This document shows positions 42,688 through 50,831 of a DNA stretch of 64,000 nt, piece by piece (position 1 is the first letter of the stretch; every line of letters starts with the position of its first letter). The notes under the pieces were generated by a model. It saw only the letters and a list, made by a program, of their open reading frames with translations, made no database searches and was not told where the DNA came from. Made by a program: the position numbers and the translations under genes. The DNA comes from JAFMJV01 sp034436555 (GTDB lineage: Bacteria; Chloroflexota; Limnocylindria; Limnocylindrales; CSP1-4). The stretch covers positions 72,432-136,431 of the forward strand of contig DAOTUU010000003.1 in NCBI GenBank assembly GCA_034436555.1, given 5' to 3'.

Positions 42688-43711
42688 GGTGGCGCGGCAC
42701 GACCGGATCGAGGCCCCGCCGCAGGGCGAGCGCGAATGCGAACGCCTGGAGCGGGTACAGCTGGATGGGCAGGCGGGCGATGGCACCCAGGTGCCCGCCC
42801 GGGTCCCCCGGGCCCAGGCGCCAGGTGTCCGCGCCGTGGGCGGCGGCCTCATCGAGCACCCGACCCTCGGCGGCCGCGGTCTCCCCGCCGAGGATGCCGA
42901 TGACGAGCATCCCGGGCTCGCACACCGACATCGGGCCGTGCCGGAACTCGTAGGGCTCCCAGGGGTTGGCGGGAGCCTGGCCCGTCTCGGTGATCTTGAG
43001 GACCGCCTCGTTGGCGAGCCCGAACGCCGCACCGCCCCCCAGGACGACGACCCGAGACGGGTTCCGCGCGGCATGGCCGACACCCGCCGCCACCTCCAGC
43101 GCGGTGCCCGCCCAGGCGGCCGGCAGCGCATCCAGGTCGCGTGCGAAGCGCGCGTCGGGAGCGAGCCGCGCCGCGAGGCGCAGCAGCAGCGCGGTCATGC
43201 TGCCGAAGGAGCGGGTCATCACGATGCTCCGCTCGGCGGCGAGGGGTGACACGAGCGCGTGCTCCGAGGCGAGCGCCATGGGCGAGTCTGGGTGGCCCGT
43301 GACGCACCACGTCGGGTGGCCCGCGGCGCGCGCCCGCTCGACGACCGCGATCGCCTCGGAGGTCGTCCCGGACCGTGAGATCACGATGACCGGCTGGGCC
43401 GCGGCCGGGCGGGCGTCGAAGACGCCGAGTGGCCGCAGCAGGATCTCCGAGGCGGGCACGGCGATGGCGGGCAGGCGCGCCTCCTCGCGGAACCCGGCCG
43501 CCGCGATCTGCGCGATGTAGTACGACGAACCGGCGCCCGTGATCACGATCCGACCGGACGCGGAGAGCCGCGCCAGCATGTCCTCCGGGGCCTGGCGCGC
43601 CGCGTCCAGCGCGAACGCGATGGCATCGCCACCGGTGCTTGCCTCCGCCCACGGCTCGAGCGCGTCCAGCCGCGTGCGCAGTTCGATCAGGGCGGGGTCG
43701 TTCAGGCTCAT
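42656..43711 (-). CDS. SIS-domain sugar isomerase (GlmS/AgaS-like)
   Basis: A 351-residue protein with two SIS domains, resembling the isomerase half of glucosamine-6-phosphate synthase. SIS 1 includes GRIVITGAGSSYYIAQIAAA and VIVISRSGTTSEAIAVVERA (phosphosugar-binding serines). SIS 2 includes SRVVVLGGGAAFGLANEAVL and EFRHGPMSVCEPG (the E-x-x-H-G-P motif). No glutaminase domain, so ammonia or an amino sugar would be the substrate. The ATG at 43711 is a conventional choice; ATG 43756 lies 5 nt after a TATCGT hexamer and would add 15 residues, possibly a leaderless start. Divergent from pfkB. Confidence 0.88.
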   Translation of the reverse strand: MSLNDPALIELRTRLDALEPWAEASTGGDAIAFALDAARQAPEDMLARLSASGRIVITGAGSSYYIAQIAAAGFREEARLPAIAVPASEILLRPLGVFDARPAAAQPVIVISRSGTTSEAIAVVERARAAGHPTWCVTGHPDSPMALASEHALVSPLAAERSIVMTRSFGSMTALLLRLAARLAPDARFARDLDALPAAWAGTALEVAAGVGHAARNPSRVVVLGGGAAFGLANEAVLKITETGQAPANPWEPYEFRHGPMSVCEPGMLVIGILGGETAAAEGRVLDEAAAHGADTWRLGPGDPGGHLGAIARLPIQLYPLQAFAFALALRRGLDPVVPRHLNQVVVLGEV

Positions 43712-43761
43712 CGCTCTCGTGGCTCCATGCGGTCGACGTCGCTGGCAGGACGCCATGTCCG

Positions 43762-43767
43762 ACGATA
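43762..43767 (-). promoter_or_regulatory. -10 element upstream of the SIS isomerase gene
   Basis: TATCGT on the minus strand, 5 nt before an in-frame ATG at 43756 and about 50 nt before ATG 43711. The spacing is one base short of the usual leaderless 6-7 nt. Confidence 0.35.
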
Positions 43768-43829
43768 CCCGACGCCACGCCGCTCGATGCGAGAGCACAC
43801 CACCGTCACCCGCGGCCATGCCCCGCTGG

Positions 43830-43835
43830 TAGCAT
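43830..43835 (+). promoter_or_regulatory. -10 element of the PfkB-family kinase gene (leaderless)
   Basis: TAGCAT, then 6 nt, then ATG at 43842. Confidence 0.55.
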
Positions 43836-43841
43836 CGACCG

Positions 43842-44909
43842 ATGCCCGCCGAGGAAGCCCCGACGCCCGACCGACGCGACGCCGACCGCGGCCGAGCGGG
43901 CCTGCCGGATGACCTCGCCGACGAACCGTCGGACGGCATCCCCCGGGACCGGCGCGAGTTCGACCTGCTCGTGGCGGGAGACCTCAACCCGGACATCCTG
44001 GTATTGGACCCCGATCCGACGCCGGTCTTCGGCCAGGTCGAGAAGCTGGTCCGGGCGATCCGCATGACCATCGGCGGATCGTCCGCCATCATGGCCTGCG
44101 GAGCGGCGCGCCTCGGCCTCCGCGTGGCGTTCTGCGGCGTGGTGGGCGAGGACGAGCTGGGCGCCTCGATGATGGCGTCGATGGCGGAGCACGGCGTGGA
44201 CGTGCGGGCATCGCGCGTCGACAGCCATGTGCCCACGGGCGCCACGGTGATCCTGAGCCGCGGCGACGACCGCGCGATCCTGACCGCCACGGGCACCATC
44301 GACCGACTGGGCGTGGACGACATCCCGGTGGGCCTGTTGGCCACCAGCCGCCATCTGCACGTCGGATCCACAGCCCTCCAGCCGGCCCTTCGCGGGAGCC
44401 TGCCCGACCTGTTCGCACTGGCTCGGGCGCTGGACGTGACCACCAGCTTCGACACGAACTGGGATCCCGACGAGCGGTGGGAGGGACTCGCCGGGCTGCT
44501 GGCCACGGCGGACGTCTGCTTCCCGAACCTGGAGGAGGCGCGACGCTGGACGGGACGCTCCGACGCCGAGGCTGCGGCGCGCGCGCTCGCGGACGGATCG
44601 GTCGCGCCGCGCGATCCTGATGCCGGTCCCCTGACCGTGGTCCTGAAGCTGGGCGCCGCAGGGGCGATGGCGGTCCGGCAGGAACGGCTCGTGCGCGCCG
44701 CGGCACCCCGGGTGGCCGCCATCGACACGACCGGAGCGGGCGACTCGTTCGCAGCGGGGTTCGTCGCGGCGACCGTCAGCGGCTGGCCGCTGGACGAGGC
44801 GCTGCGGCTGGCCGTGGCGTGCGGCAGCGCGTCGGTGCGCGCCGTGGGCGGGGTGGATGGTCAGGCATCCCTCGAGGAGGCGGCGGAGCTGATGCGCACG
44901 ACCCCCTGA
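43842..44909 (+). CDS. PfkB-family carbohydrate kinase
   Basis: A 355-residue ribokinase-like sugar kinase. After about 45 low-complexity residues the fold begins at FDLLVAGDLNPDILVLDPDP. It continues through GGSSAIMACGAARLGLRVAF (substrate-binding Gly-Gly region), GVVGEDELGASMMASMAEHG and DVCFPNLEEARRWTG, to the anion-hole and catalytic motif AIDTTGAGDSFAAGFVAAT (catalytic Asp in GAGDS). The sugar is unknown. Because the SIS isomerase gene lies directly opposite, the pair may serve the same amino-sugar or sugar-phosphate route (inference). The start is supported by the -10 element. Confidence 0.92.
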   Translation: MPAEEAPTPDRRDADRGRAGLPDDLADEPSDGIPRDRREFDLLVAGDLNPDILVLDPDPTPVFGQVEKLVRAIRMTIGGSSAIMACGAARLGLRVAFCGVVGEDELGASMMASMAEHGVDVRASRVDSHVPTGATVILSRGDDRAILTATGTIDRLGVDDIPVGLLATSRHLHVGSTALQPALRGSLPDLFALARALDVTTSFDTNWDPDERWEGLAGLLATADVCFPNLEEARRWTGRSDAEAAARALADGSVAPRDPDAGPLTVVLKLGAAGAMAVRQERLVRAAAPRVAAIDTTGAGDSFAAGFVAATVSGWPLDEALRLAVACGSASVRAVGGVDGQASLEEAAELMRTTP

Positions 44910-44928
44910 CCAAGGCCCGCCGCGTGCA

Positions 44929-45984
44929 TCAGGCCTCCTCGCGCTCCACCTCGGCACGACGACCCGGAGCGCGACGGGGCATCGGCAGGTCGGCGACGCC
45001 CGCCACGAACGAGCTCTGGCGCGCCCACTCCGCGGCCTGGAGCTGCTCCTCCACCGACAGGATGCCCAGCCGACCGAGCGAGGTGAGCTCGTCCCGGATG
45101 TACGTCTTGAGCATCTCCGGTCCGTCGGTGTTGATGGTGTAGCGGACGCCGTTGCGCCGGAACGTGTCGAAGATCCAGCGGAACTCGTCCCAGCCGCTGA
45201 CGACGCGCGAGTTGAGATTGCTGGTGGGGCACACCTCGAGGGTGATGTCCCGCTCCCGGATGAGGGCCATCGTGCGCGGGTCATAGGCGGCCTTGACACC
45301 GTGCCCGATGCGGCTCGGCTCGAGCTGCGTGATGACGTCCGTGATCTCCTCGATGGGCCCCGACTCGCCGGTGTGCACCGTGACGCCCAGGCCGCGACGA
45401 CGGGCCCGCTCGAACAGGCGCCGGTAGTCCGATGGCTTGAACTGGGGGGACTCGGGTCCCGCGATGTCGATGCCGACCACGCCCCGGGAGCCGTATGCGA
45501 TCGCCTTGTCCACGATGATCTCGTTGAGCTGGTACGGGAACGCCCGGTCGAGGCACAGCAGGATGCCCGGGTTGACCGGGTACTCGAGGCGGGCCCGGTC
45601 CATGCCCCGCAGCGCCGCGCTGATGATGTGGTCCAGGTCCTGCTCGCCGCCGCGGTTGCGCTTCATGGGATTGAAGCGCAGCTCCATCGTGGTCACGTTG
45701 TTCTTGCGGTACGCGCCGCCCAGGACCTCGTACACCGACCGCTCCACGGCGAGCGGAGAACTCTGGATGAGCTCCGTCCAGTGGAACAGCTGGAGGTAGC
45801 CGTCGAAGCTGCGGCCGCGCCTGGCGGAGACCGTGATCATCTCCCGGAACTCCCAGTAGTCCTTGGTCGGCAGTCGGATCCCCTGGGCGTGGGCGATGCC
45901 CCACATGATGGCCGGGGAGACGGCGCCGCCGAGGTGGCAGTGGAGCTCGGTGAGCGGGACCTTGGCGGGGAGGACGCTGGGCAC
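44929..45984 (-). CDS. Adenosine deaminase-like amidohydrolase
   Basis: A 351-residue metal-dependent amidohydrolase of the adenosine/AMP deaminase family. Motifs are PLTELHCHLGGAVSPAIM (H-x-H zinc ligands), GVTVHTGESGPIEEI (H and catalytic E; standard enzymes read H-A-G-E), PSRIGHGVKAAYD, CPTSNLNSRVVSGWD and YTINTDGPEMLKTYI, where classical adenosine deaminases have N-T-D-D-P. The second Asp is a Gly, so substrate range may differ. The GTG at 45984 (VPSVLPAKVPL) lies 6 nt after TAGCAT. It is a monocistronic gene convergent with pfkB. Confidence 0.87.
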   Translation of the reverse strand: MPSVLPAKVPLTELHCHLGGAVSPAIMWGIAHAQGIRLPTKDYWEFREMITVSARRGRSFDGYLQLFHWTELIQSSPLAVERSVYEVLGGAYRKNNVTTMELRFNPMKRNRGGEQDLDHIISAALRGMDRARLEYPVNPGILLCLDRAFPYQLNEIIVDKAIAYGSRGVVGIDIAGPESPQFKPSDYRRLFERARRRGLGVTVHTGESGPIEEITDVITQLEPSRIGHGVKAAYDPRTMALIRERDITLEVCPTSNLNSRVVSGWDEFRWIFDTFRRNGVRYTINTDGPEMLKTYIRDELTSLGRLGILSVEEQLQAAEWARQSSFVAGVADLPMPRRAPGRRAEVEREEA

Positions 45985-45990
45985 GGGCGA

Positions 45991-45996
45991 ATGCTA
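45991..45996 (-). promoter_or_regulatory. -10 element of the adenosine deaminase-like gene (leaderless)
   Basis: TAGCAT, then 6 nt, then GTG at 45984. Confidence 0.55.
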
Positions 45997-46038
45997 CCGG
46001 GAGGCGGGCGGTCGGGTGACGCCCGGGGCCGGGACGGA

Positions 46039-47097
46039 TCAGGCTCTCGGCACGATCCCGTTCGCGGCGAGCGCCGCGGCGAGCGAGCCGCGCTTCGCCT
46101 TGGCCTCCTCCGGCACCTGGTCGCGGGCGTGATAGGAGGAGCGCACGAGGGGGCCAGACTCCACGTGCTTGAAGCCGAGTCCCAGTGCCTCCACGCGCAT
46201 CTCGGCGAACTCGTCGGGGTGGACGTAGCGCACCAGCTCGATGTGGCTGGCGGACGGCCGCAGGTACTGGCCGATGGTCAGGATGTCGCAGTCGACCTCG
46301 CGCAGGTCCCGGAAGGTCTGGCTCAGCTCGTCGCGGGTCTCGCCCAGGCCGACCATGAGACTGGACTTGGTGTGGACCGTGCCGTCGCGGCCGGAGATCT
46401 CCGCGGCCATCGCCTTCGCGCGCGCGAGCACCTGCAGCGATCGGTGGTAGCGAGCGCGCTTGCGGACTGGCTTCTGGAGCCGCTCCACCGTCTCCACGTT
46501 GTGGTTGAGGATGTCAGGACCCGCCTCCATGACCGTCCGCAGCGGCTCATCCTGGCCGTTGAAGTCCGGGATGAGCACCTCGATGCCCATGCCCGGACAC
46601 TCGCGTCGGAGGGCGCGGATGGTGTCCGCGAAGATGCCGGCGCCGCCGTCAGCGAGATCGTCGCGCGCGACGCTTGTCACGACCACGTGCTCGAGCGCCA
46701 TGACCTTGACCGCCTCCGCGACGCGGCGCGGCTCGTCGGCGTCGTTCCACGTGGGTCGCCCCGTCTTGACCGCGCAGAAGCCACAGGCACGGGTGCAGGT
46801 GTCGCCCAGGATCATCACCGTCGCGGTGCGCTGCTCCCAGCACTCCCCGATGTTCGGGCAGCGGGCCTCCTCGCACACCGTGTTGAGGGTGAGTCCCCGC
46901 ATCAGCTCGCGCATGTCCTGGTAGTTGGGACCGGTGGGCAGCCGCGACTTGATCCAGTCGGGGTGGCGACGGAGGGCCACGGAGCCGTCCGCGGCTGCGT
47001 CGAGGTGCCCACCGCCCATCGCGATCGTCAGGGGCTCACGGACATGGCCGCCATCGGACGGCTGGAACATCGGAAGGTCGCGTCGCACCATGCTCAC
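46039..47097 (-). CDS. lipA: Lipoyl synthase
   Basis: Radical-SAM enzyme that inserts two sulfurs into octanoyl groups on lipoyl domains. The 352-residue protein carries the auxiliary cluster motif CEEARCPNIGECW, the radical-SAM cluster CTRACGFCAVKTG (C-x3-C-x2-C), DDLADGGAGIFADTIRALR, HNVETVERLQ and the C-terminal R-S-S-Y-H-A motif (VRSSYHARDQ) whose serine binds the auxiliary cluster. It starts with GTG in a GTGA overlap with the E2 gene, so lipoate is made in the same operon as the E2 lipoyl domain that it modifies. Normal length, with a slightly long N-terminus. Confidence 0.97.
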   Translation of the reverse strand: MSMVRRDLPMFQPSDGGHVREPLTIAMGGGHLDAAADGSVALRRHPDWIKSRLPTGPNYQDMRELMRGLTLNTVCEEARCPNIGECWEQRTATVMILGDTCTRACGFCAVKTGRPTWNDADEPRRVAEAVKVMALEHVVVTSVARDDLADGGAGIFADTIRALRRECPGMGIEVLIPDFNGQDEPLRTVMEAGPDILNHNVETVERLQKPVRKRARYHRSLQVLARAKAMAAEISGRDGTVHTKSSLMVGLGETRDELSQTFRDLREVDCDILTIGQYLRPSASHIELVRYVHPDEFAEMRVEALGLGFKHVESGPLVRSSYHARDQVPEEAKAKRGSLAAALAANGIVPRA

Positions 47098-48413
47098 CAG
47101 ATCGGGGTGGCCTCATCCACCGATTCGAGCCACCGCTTCACATCGCCCAGGAACCGGCCGGCCTGTGCGCCGTCCGTGGCCCGGTGGTCGAACCCGAGCA
47201 CCATGTTCATCATCGACCGCACCGCGATCAGGTCCCCCTCTGGCCGCTCCAGCACCACCGGCCGCTTCACGATCGCCTCCATCGTGATGATGGCCACCTC
47301 CGGCGCATTGATGATGGGCAGCGTCAGGATGCTGCCGGTCCAGCCGGTGTTGTCCACCGTGAACGTGCCACCGGAGACGTCGGACAGCCTCAGCCTGCCG
47401 CTCCGGGCGCGGTCGGCGGCCGCGGCGATGGCGCCGTTCAGGCCGTGCAGGCTGAGCGTGTCGGCATCCGGCACCACCGGCACCGTCAGCCCGTCGTCCA
47501 CGGCGACCGCGACACCCACGTTGATCGCCCTGCGGCGCCAGTGCCCCTCGTCGGTCCAGTGGGCGTTGAGGTCGGGATGGCGACGCAGCGCCTCCACGCA
47601 CGCCTTCGTGACGAACGCCACGAAGGACAGCGAGCGGCCCTCGCGCTCCTGGTATTCCCGCCGGATCGCATCGCGCCGGCGCACGACCGCGGTCATGTCG
47701 ACCTCGACCGTGATGTACGCATGGGGCACCCCGAGCGCACGGGTCATCTGGCCGGCGATCGCCTTGCGCATCGGCGACAGCTGCTTGAGCGAGTCACCCG
47801 CCGACACGGGAGACGCCGGCGGCGGCGCGGGCGCGGTGGTGGGCGGCGGCGCGGGCGCGGTGGTGCGTGGCGGCGCCGAACCGACGGTCGCGACATGCGC
47901 GAGCACGTCCTCGCGGGTGATCCGACCACCATGCCCGGAACCCGCGATGCCGCGCAGGTCCACACCGTGCTCGCGCGCGAGACGGCGGACCGCGGGTGTC
48001 ATGCGACCCTCGAACACGACGTCGACGGGGGTCCCGGCGGCGACCGCGAGCGGGACGACCGCCGGTGCGGGAGGCGCGGCCGGCGCGGGAGGCGCGGACG
48101 CAGGCACGGCTGGAGGCGCAGGGACGGCGACGGGCGCGGAGGACTCACCCGTGGCGGGGGTCGGCGCGACCGAGGCGTCGGCGGCCTCGATCACGGCGAT
48201 CTCAGCGTTGTTGGGGACCGTCTGGCCCTCCGCGACCAGGATCCGCGTGAGGACGCCCTCGAACGGGGACGGGACCTCGGCGTTCACCTTGTCGGTGATC
48301 ACCTCGACGATCGGCTCATCACGGCCGACGTGATCGCCGACCTGCTTGAGCCACCTGCCGATCGTCCCCTCGGCGACGCTCTCGCCGAGCTGGGGCATCG
48401 TCACCGTGGGCAT
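47094..48413 (-). CDS. E2 component of a 2-oxoacid dehydrogenase complex
   Basis: A 439-residue dihydrolipoamide acyltransferase. An N-terminal lipoyl domain (PQLGESVAEGTIGRWLKQVG, with the lipoylated Lys in ITDKVNAEVPSPF) is followed by an Ala/Pro-rich linker. A peripheral-subunit-binding domain (TPAVRRLAREHGVDLRGIAG, SGHGGRITREDVL) and a second linker lead to the catalytic domain ending in FDHRATDGAQAGRFL (H-x-x-x-D-G). The 'LGES' start and DG-type core suit branched-chain or 2-oxoglutarate-type complexes; E1 genes are not in the window. AAGGAG lies 8 nt before the ATG. It is followed by lipA with overlap. Confidence 0.93.
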   Translation of the reverse strand: MPTVTMPQLGESVAEGTIGRWLKQVGDHVGRDEPIVEVITDKVNAEVPSPFEGVLTRILVAEGQTVPNNAEIAVIEAADASVAPTPATGESSAPVAVPAPPAVPASAPPAPAAPPAPAVVPLAVAAGTPVDVVFEGRMTPAVRRLAREHGVDLRGIAGSGHGGRITREDVLAHVATVGSAPPRTTAPAPPPTTAPAPPPASPVSAGDSLKQLSPMRKAIAGQMTRALGVPHAYITVEVDMTAVVRRRDAIRREYQEREGRSLSFVAFVTKACVEALRRHPDLNAHWTDEGHWRRRAINVGVAVAVDDGLTVPVVPDADTLSLHGLNGAIAAAADRARSGRLRLSDVSGGTFTVDNTGWTGSILTLPIINAPEVAIITMEAIVKRPVVLERPEGDLIAVRSMMNMVLGFDHRATDGAQAGRFLGDVKRWLESVDEATPIW

Positions 48414-48459
48414 CGTGCGCGCTCCTTCGTCGGGTTTCGGGTGGACGGACTGGACGGCG

Positions 48460-49893
48460 TCAGAAGTTGATGCTCTGGCCGGCCACGTTCAGGGCGGCCT
48501 CCCCCAGGATCTCCGACAGGGTGGGGTGCGGGTGCACCGCGGTGCCGAGCTCCCAGGCGGTGGACTCGAACAGCATCGCGGCCGACGCCTCGGCGATGAG
48601 CTCGGTCACGTGGGTGCCGATGAGGTGGACGCCCAGGATCGCGTCGGTGTCCGCGTGCGCGATGATCTTGGCGAAACCGCCGGGCTCGCCCACGATGATC
48701 GCCTTGCCGATGGCCTGGAACGGGACCTTGCCGACCTTGAACGGGATGCCGTCCCGCTCGCATTCCTGCTGGGTGCGCCCGATCGAGGCCACCTGCGGCC
48801 GGGAGTAGGTGGCGCGCGGCATGGCCAGGTAGTCGATGGGGTGGACCTCGCCGCCGGTGATGGCGGTGACCGCGGCGATGCCCTCGTGGGCCGCGACGTG
48901 GGCCAGCCACAGCCCGCCGATGATGTCCCCGATGGCATACAGATGCGGCTCCGCGGTCTGCATCGTGGACGGGTCGACCTTGACCAGGGTCCGCTCCACC
49001 ACGGCGCGAGTCGTCTCCAGGCCCACGCCGTCCGTGTTCGCGGCGCGGCCGGTGGCGACGAGCATCTTCTCCGCCGCCAGCTCGACGGGCGCCTGGCCCT
49101 CCTTGCCCACGAGCAGCCGGACCCCACGCTCGTCCACGGTGATGGACGCCGGATCGAACCGGGCGCTCGTGATGACGCTGATGCCGCGCTTGGCGAATGC
49201 CCGCTCCATCTCCTTGGACACGTCCGCGTCCTCCAGCGGCACCACCGCCGGCAGGTACTCCAGGACCGTCACCGCGGTGCCCATGTCCGCGTAGAACGAG
49301 GCGAACTCCATGCCCACCGCGCCCGCGCCCACGACGATGAGGCTGGCGGGCACGTCCCGCGAGCGCAGGATGTGGTCCGAGGTGAGGATCCGCTCTCCGT
49401 CGGGGACGATGCCGGGCAGCGACTTCGTGCGCGATCCGGTCGCCAGGATGGTGTCCCGGGACGTCAGCGTCCGCTCCCCGGCGGGATCGCCCGACTCGTC
49501 GAGCAGCGTGACCCGGATGGTCGCGGCCCCCTGGAGGGTGGCCTGGCCGCGGATGTACTCCACCCTGTGGCGCTTGACCAGGAACATCAGCCCCTTGGTC
49601 ATCCTCTCCACGATGCCATCGCGCCGGTCTGCGATACGCGGCAGGTCCAGCGTGTGACCCGCCACGTCGATGCCGAACTCCGCGGAATGCCGGATGCGAT
49701 CGGCGAGGTCCGCCGATTCGAGCATCGCCTTGGTGGGGATGCAGCCCACGTGGAGGCACGTGCCGCCGATGCGGTAGCGGTCGACGAGGGCGACCCGCAG
49801 ACCCGACTGGGCCGCACGGAAGGCCGCTGCGTAGCCTCCCGTGCCGGCGCCGATGACGACCAGGTCGAAGGAGTCGGACGGGATGTCGGCCAT
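48460..49893 (-). CDS. lpdA: Dihydrolipoamide dehydrogenase (E3)
   Basis: FAD-dependent E3 that reoxidises dihydrolipoamide with NAD+. The 477-residue protein has FDLVVIGAGTGGYAAAFRAA (FAD), the redox disulfide GGTCLHVGCIPTKAM (C-x4-C), an NAD-binding LIVVGAGAVGMEFASFYADM, ATGRAANTDGVGLE, LYAIGDI and the C-terminal acid-base pair HPHPTLSEILGEA. It is first in the lpdA-E2-lipA unit. The ATG (MADIPSDSFDLV) has no Shine-Dalgarno; the -10 hexamer instead precedes an eight-codon ORF that ends 5 nt before this ATG, suggesting coupling or reinitiation. Confidence 0.97.
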   Translation of the reverse strand: MADIPSDSFDLVVIGAGTGGYAAAFRAAQSGLRVALVDRYRIGGTCLHVGCIPTKAMLESADLADRIRHSAEFGIDVAGHTLDLPRIADRRDGIVERMTKGLMFLVKRHRVEYIRGQATLQGAATIRVTLLDESGDPAGERTLTSRDTILATGSRTKSLPGIVPDGERILTSDHILRSRDVPASLIVVGAGAVGMEFASFYADMGTAVTVLEYLPAVVPLEDADVSKEMERAFAKRGISVITSARFDPASITVDERGVRLLVGKEGQAPVELAAEKMLVATGRAANTDGVGLETTRAVVERTLVKVDPSTMQTAEPHLYAIGDIIGGLWLAHVAAHEGIAAVTAITGGEVHPIDYLAMPRATYSRPQVASIGRTQQECERDGIPFKVGKVPFQAIGKAIIVGEPGGFAKIIAHADTDAILGVHLIGTHVTELIAEASAAMLFESTAWELGTAVHPHPTLSEILGEAALNVAGQSINF

Positions 49894-49898
49894 GTGCG

Positions 49899-49925
49899 TC
49901 AGGCCGCGATGTGCGTGGCGTTCAC
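49899..49925 (-). CDS. Possible eight-codon leader ORF before lpdA
   Basis: GTG begins a short reading frame, M/V-N-A-T-H-I-A-A-stop, exactly 7 nt downstream of a TACCAT hexamer (49933-49938), the same spacing used by the leaderless genes. Its stop ends 5 nt before the lpdA ATG. Since lpdA lacks a Shine-Dalgarno, ribosomes might start here and reinitiate at lpdA. Such a short frame could also be chance, and the transcript may simply have a 33-nt leader. Confidence 0.35.
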   Translation of the reverse strand: MNATHIAA

Positions 49926-49932
49926 GACCGCG

Positions 49933-49938
49933 ATGGTA
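49933..49938 (-). promoter_or_regulatory. -10 element of the lpdA-E2-lipA operon
   Basis: TACCAT on the minus strand, 7 nt before the GTG of the short leader ORF and about 40 nt before lpdA. Confidence 0.5.
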
Positions 49939-49952
49939 GCAGAGGGTCCCCT

Positions 49953-49969
49953 CGTGCCGACCGGGCACG
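49953..49969. promoter_or_regulatory. Inverted repeat between lpdA and plsY
   Basis: CGTGCC and GGCACG flank a 5-nt spacer just upstream of the plsY -10 hexamer. It could be an operator for either divergent unit, but 6-bp arms are weak evidence. Confidence 0.3.
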
Positions 49970-49970
49970 C

Positions 49971-49976
49971 TATCGT
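49971..49976 (+). promoter_or_regulatory. -10 element of plsY (leaderless)
   Basis: TATCGT, then 7 nt, then GTG at 49984. It is identical in sequence and spacing to the PHP gene promoter. Confidence 0.55.
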
Positions 49977-49983
49977 CTGGGGC

Positions 49984-50616
49984 GTGGACCCCCAGCTCGC
50001 CCAGGCGATCGCCCTGGTCATCGGCGCGTATCTCGTCGGCTCCATCCCCATGGGGGTGCTGGTGGCTCGACTGTCAGGCGGCGTCGACCCGAGGACCGTC
50101 GGCTCCGGGCGGACGGGCGGCACGAACGCGCTTCGGGCCATGGGTCCCGCACGCGGGCTGACCGTGGGCCTGCTGGACATCGCCAAGGGCGCCCTGCCGA
50201 TCCTCGTCGCCACCTGGGCGGGCGCCTCGCCACTCGTCGGTGCGCTTGCCGGGCTGGCCGCCCTGACGGGTGCATGGCGATCGGTGTTCCTGCGGTTCCA
50301 CGGCGGCCGGGGCGTGGCCACCGGGGTGGGCGGCATGGCGGCGGTGTCCGTCTGGGTCGTGCTGCTCGCGGCGCCCGTCTTCTTCGGCGTCATCTGGGTC
50401 ACGCGATACGTCTCGCTGGGATCCCTCCTGGGCACGCTCACCGGGGGCCTGGTCAGCGTCGGCTTCGTCGCGCTGGGATGGCTGGACGCCGCCTGGCTCG
50501 TCTACACGATCCCCGGCGTGGCCATCATCTGGTACGCCCACCGCGACAACATCGCGCGTCTGATGGCGGGCACGGAGCGTCGCTTCGATCCGCGCGAGCG
50601 GGCAGCCCGTCCCTAG
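49984..50616 (+). CDS. plsY: Glycerol-3-phosphate acyltransferase PlsY
   Basis: Integral-membrane acyltransferase that transfers an acyl group from acyl-phosphate to glycerol-3-phosphate, the first step of phospholipid synthesis. The 210-residue protein has the PlsY features LVGSIPMGVLVARLSGGVDP (motif 1, S-I-P/N), GSGRTGGTNALRAMG (motif 1/2 region), FLRFHGGRGVATGVGGM (motif 2, F-x-G-G-K/R-G-V-A-T) and several TM helices. The GTG start is set by the -10 spacing; longer in-frame sequence is antisense to lpdA. Its stop codon overlaps the stop of the convergent small membrane protein gene. Confidence 0.95.
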   Translation: MDPQLAQAIALVIGAYLVGSIPMGVLVARLSGGVDPRTVGSGRTGGTNALRAMGPARGLTVGLLDIAKGALPILVATWAGASPLVGALAGLAALTGAWRSVFLRFHGGRGVATGVGGMAAVSVWVVLLAAPVFFGVIWVTRYVSLGSLLGTLTGGLVSVGFVALGWLDAAWLVYTIPGVAIIWYAHRDNIARLMAGTERRFDPRERAARP

Positions 50617-50831
50617 CCCGAGCGAGGACGGCGGCTCCTCGTGGACCAGACCAGGATGCCCAGGGTGCCCACCACCAGCACGATCACCAGCACCGGGACC
50701 TGCGACAGCAATCGGTCCAGCTCCGGGACCAGGCCCGACAGCACGTCGACCCCCAGCACCAGCGCGACGCATCCGGCGAGCAGCAGCACCACCCGGCGAT
50801 CGCGCACATGCCTGCCCGCGGGTGCCGTCAT
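50613..50831 (-). CDS. Small two-helix membrane protein
   Basis: A 72-residue protein with a basic N-terminus (TAPAGRHVRDRR), a first TM (VVLLLAGCVALVLGVDVLSG), a short amphipathic loop (LVPELDRLLSQ) and a second TM (VPVLVIVLVVGTLGILVW), ending in a basic tail. It overlaps the NAD(P)HX epimerase gene upstream by ATGA, so it is translated with it. Its TAG stop shares CTAG with the convergent plsY stop. No recognised family. Confidence 0.7.
   Translation of the reverse strand: MTAPAGRHVRDRRVVLLLAGCVALVLGVDVLSGLVPELDRLLSQVPVLVIVLVVGTLGILVWSTRSRRPRSG

Noticed and set aside
44929..45984. Aminofutalosine deaminase (futalosine menaquinone route)
   Set aside because: The window encodes the full classical men pathway and no mqn genes.
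45301..48333. 1010-codon plus-strand open frame opposite ADA-like, lipA and E2 genes
   Set aside because: Crosses three well-supported minus-strand genes and reads as His/Arg/Val-rich shadow; a product of high GC.
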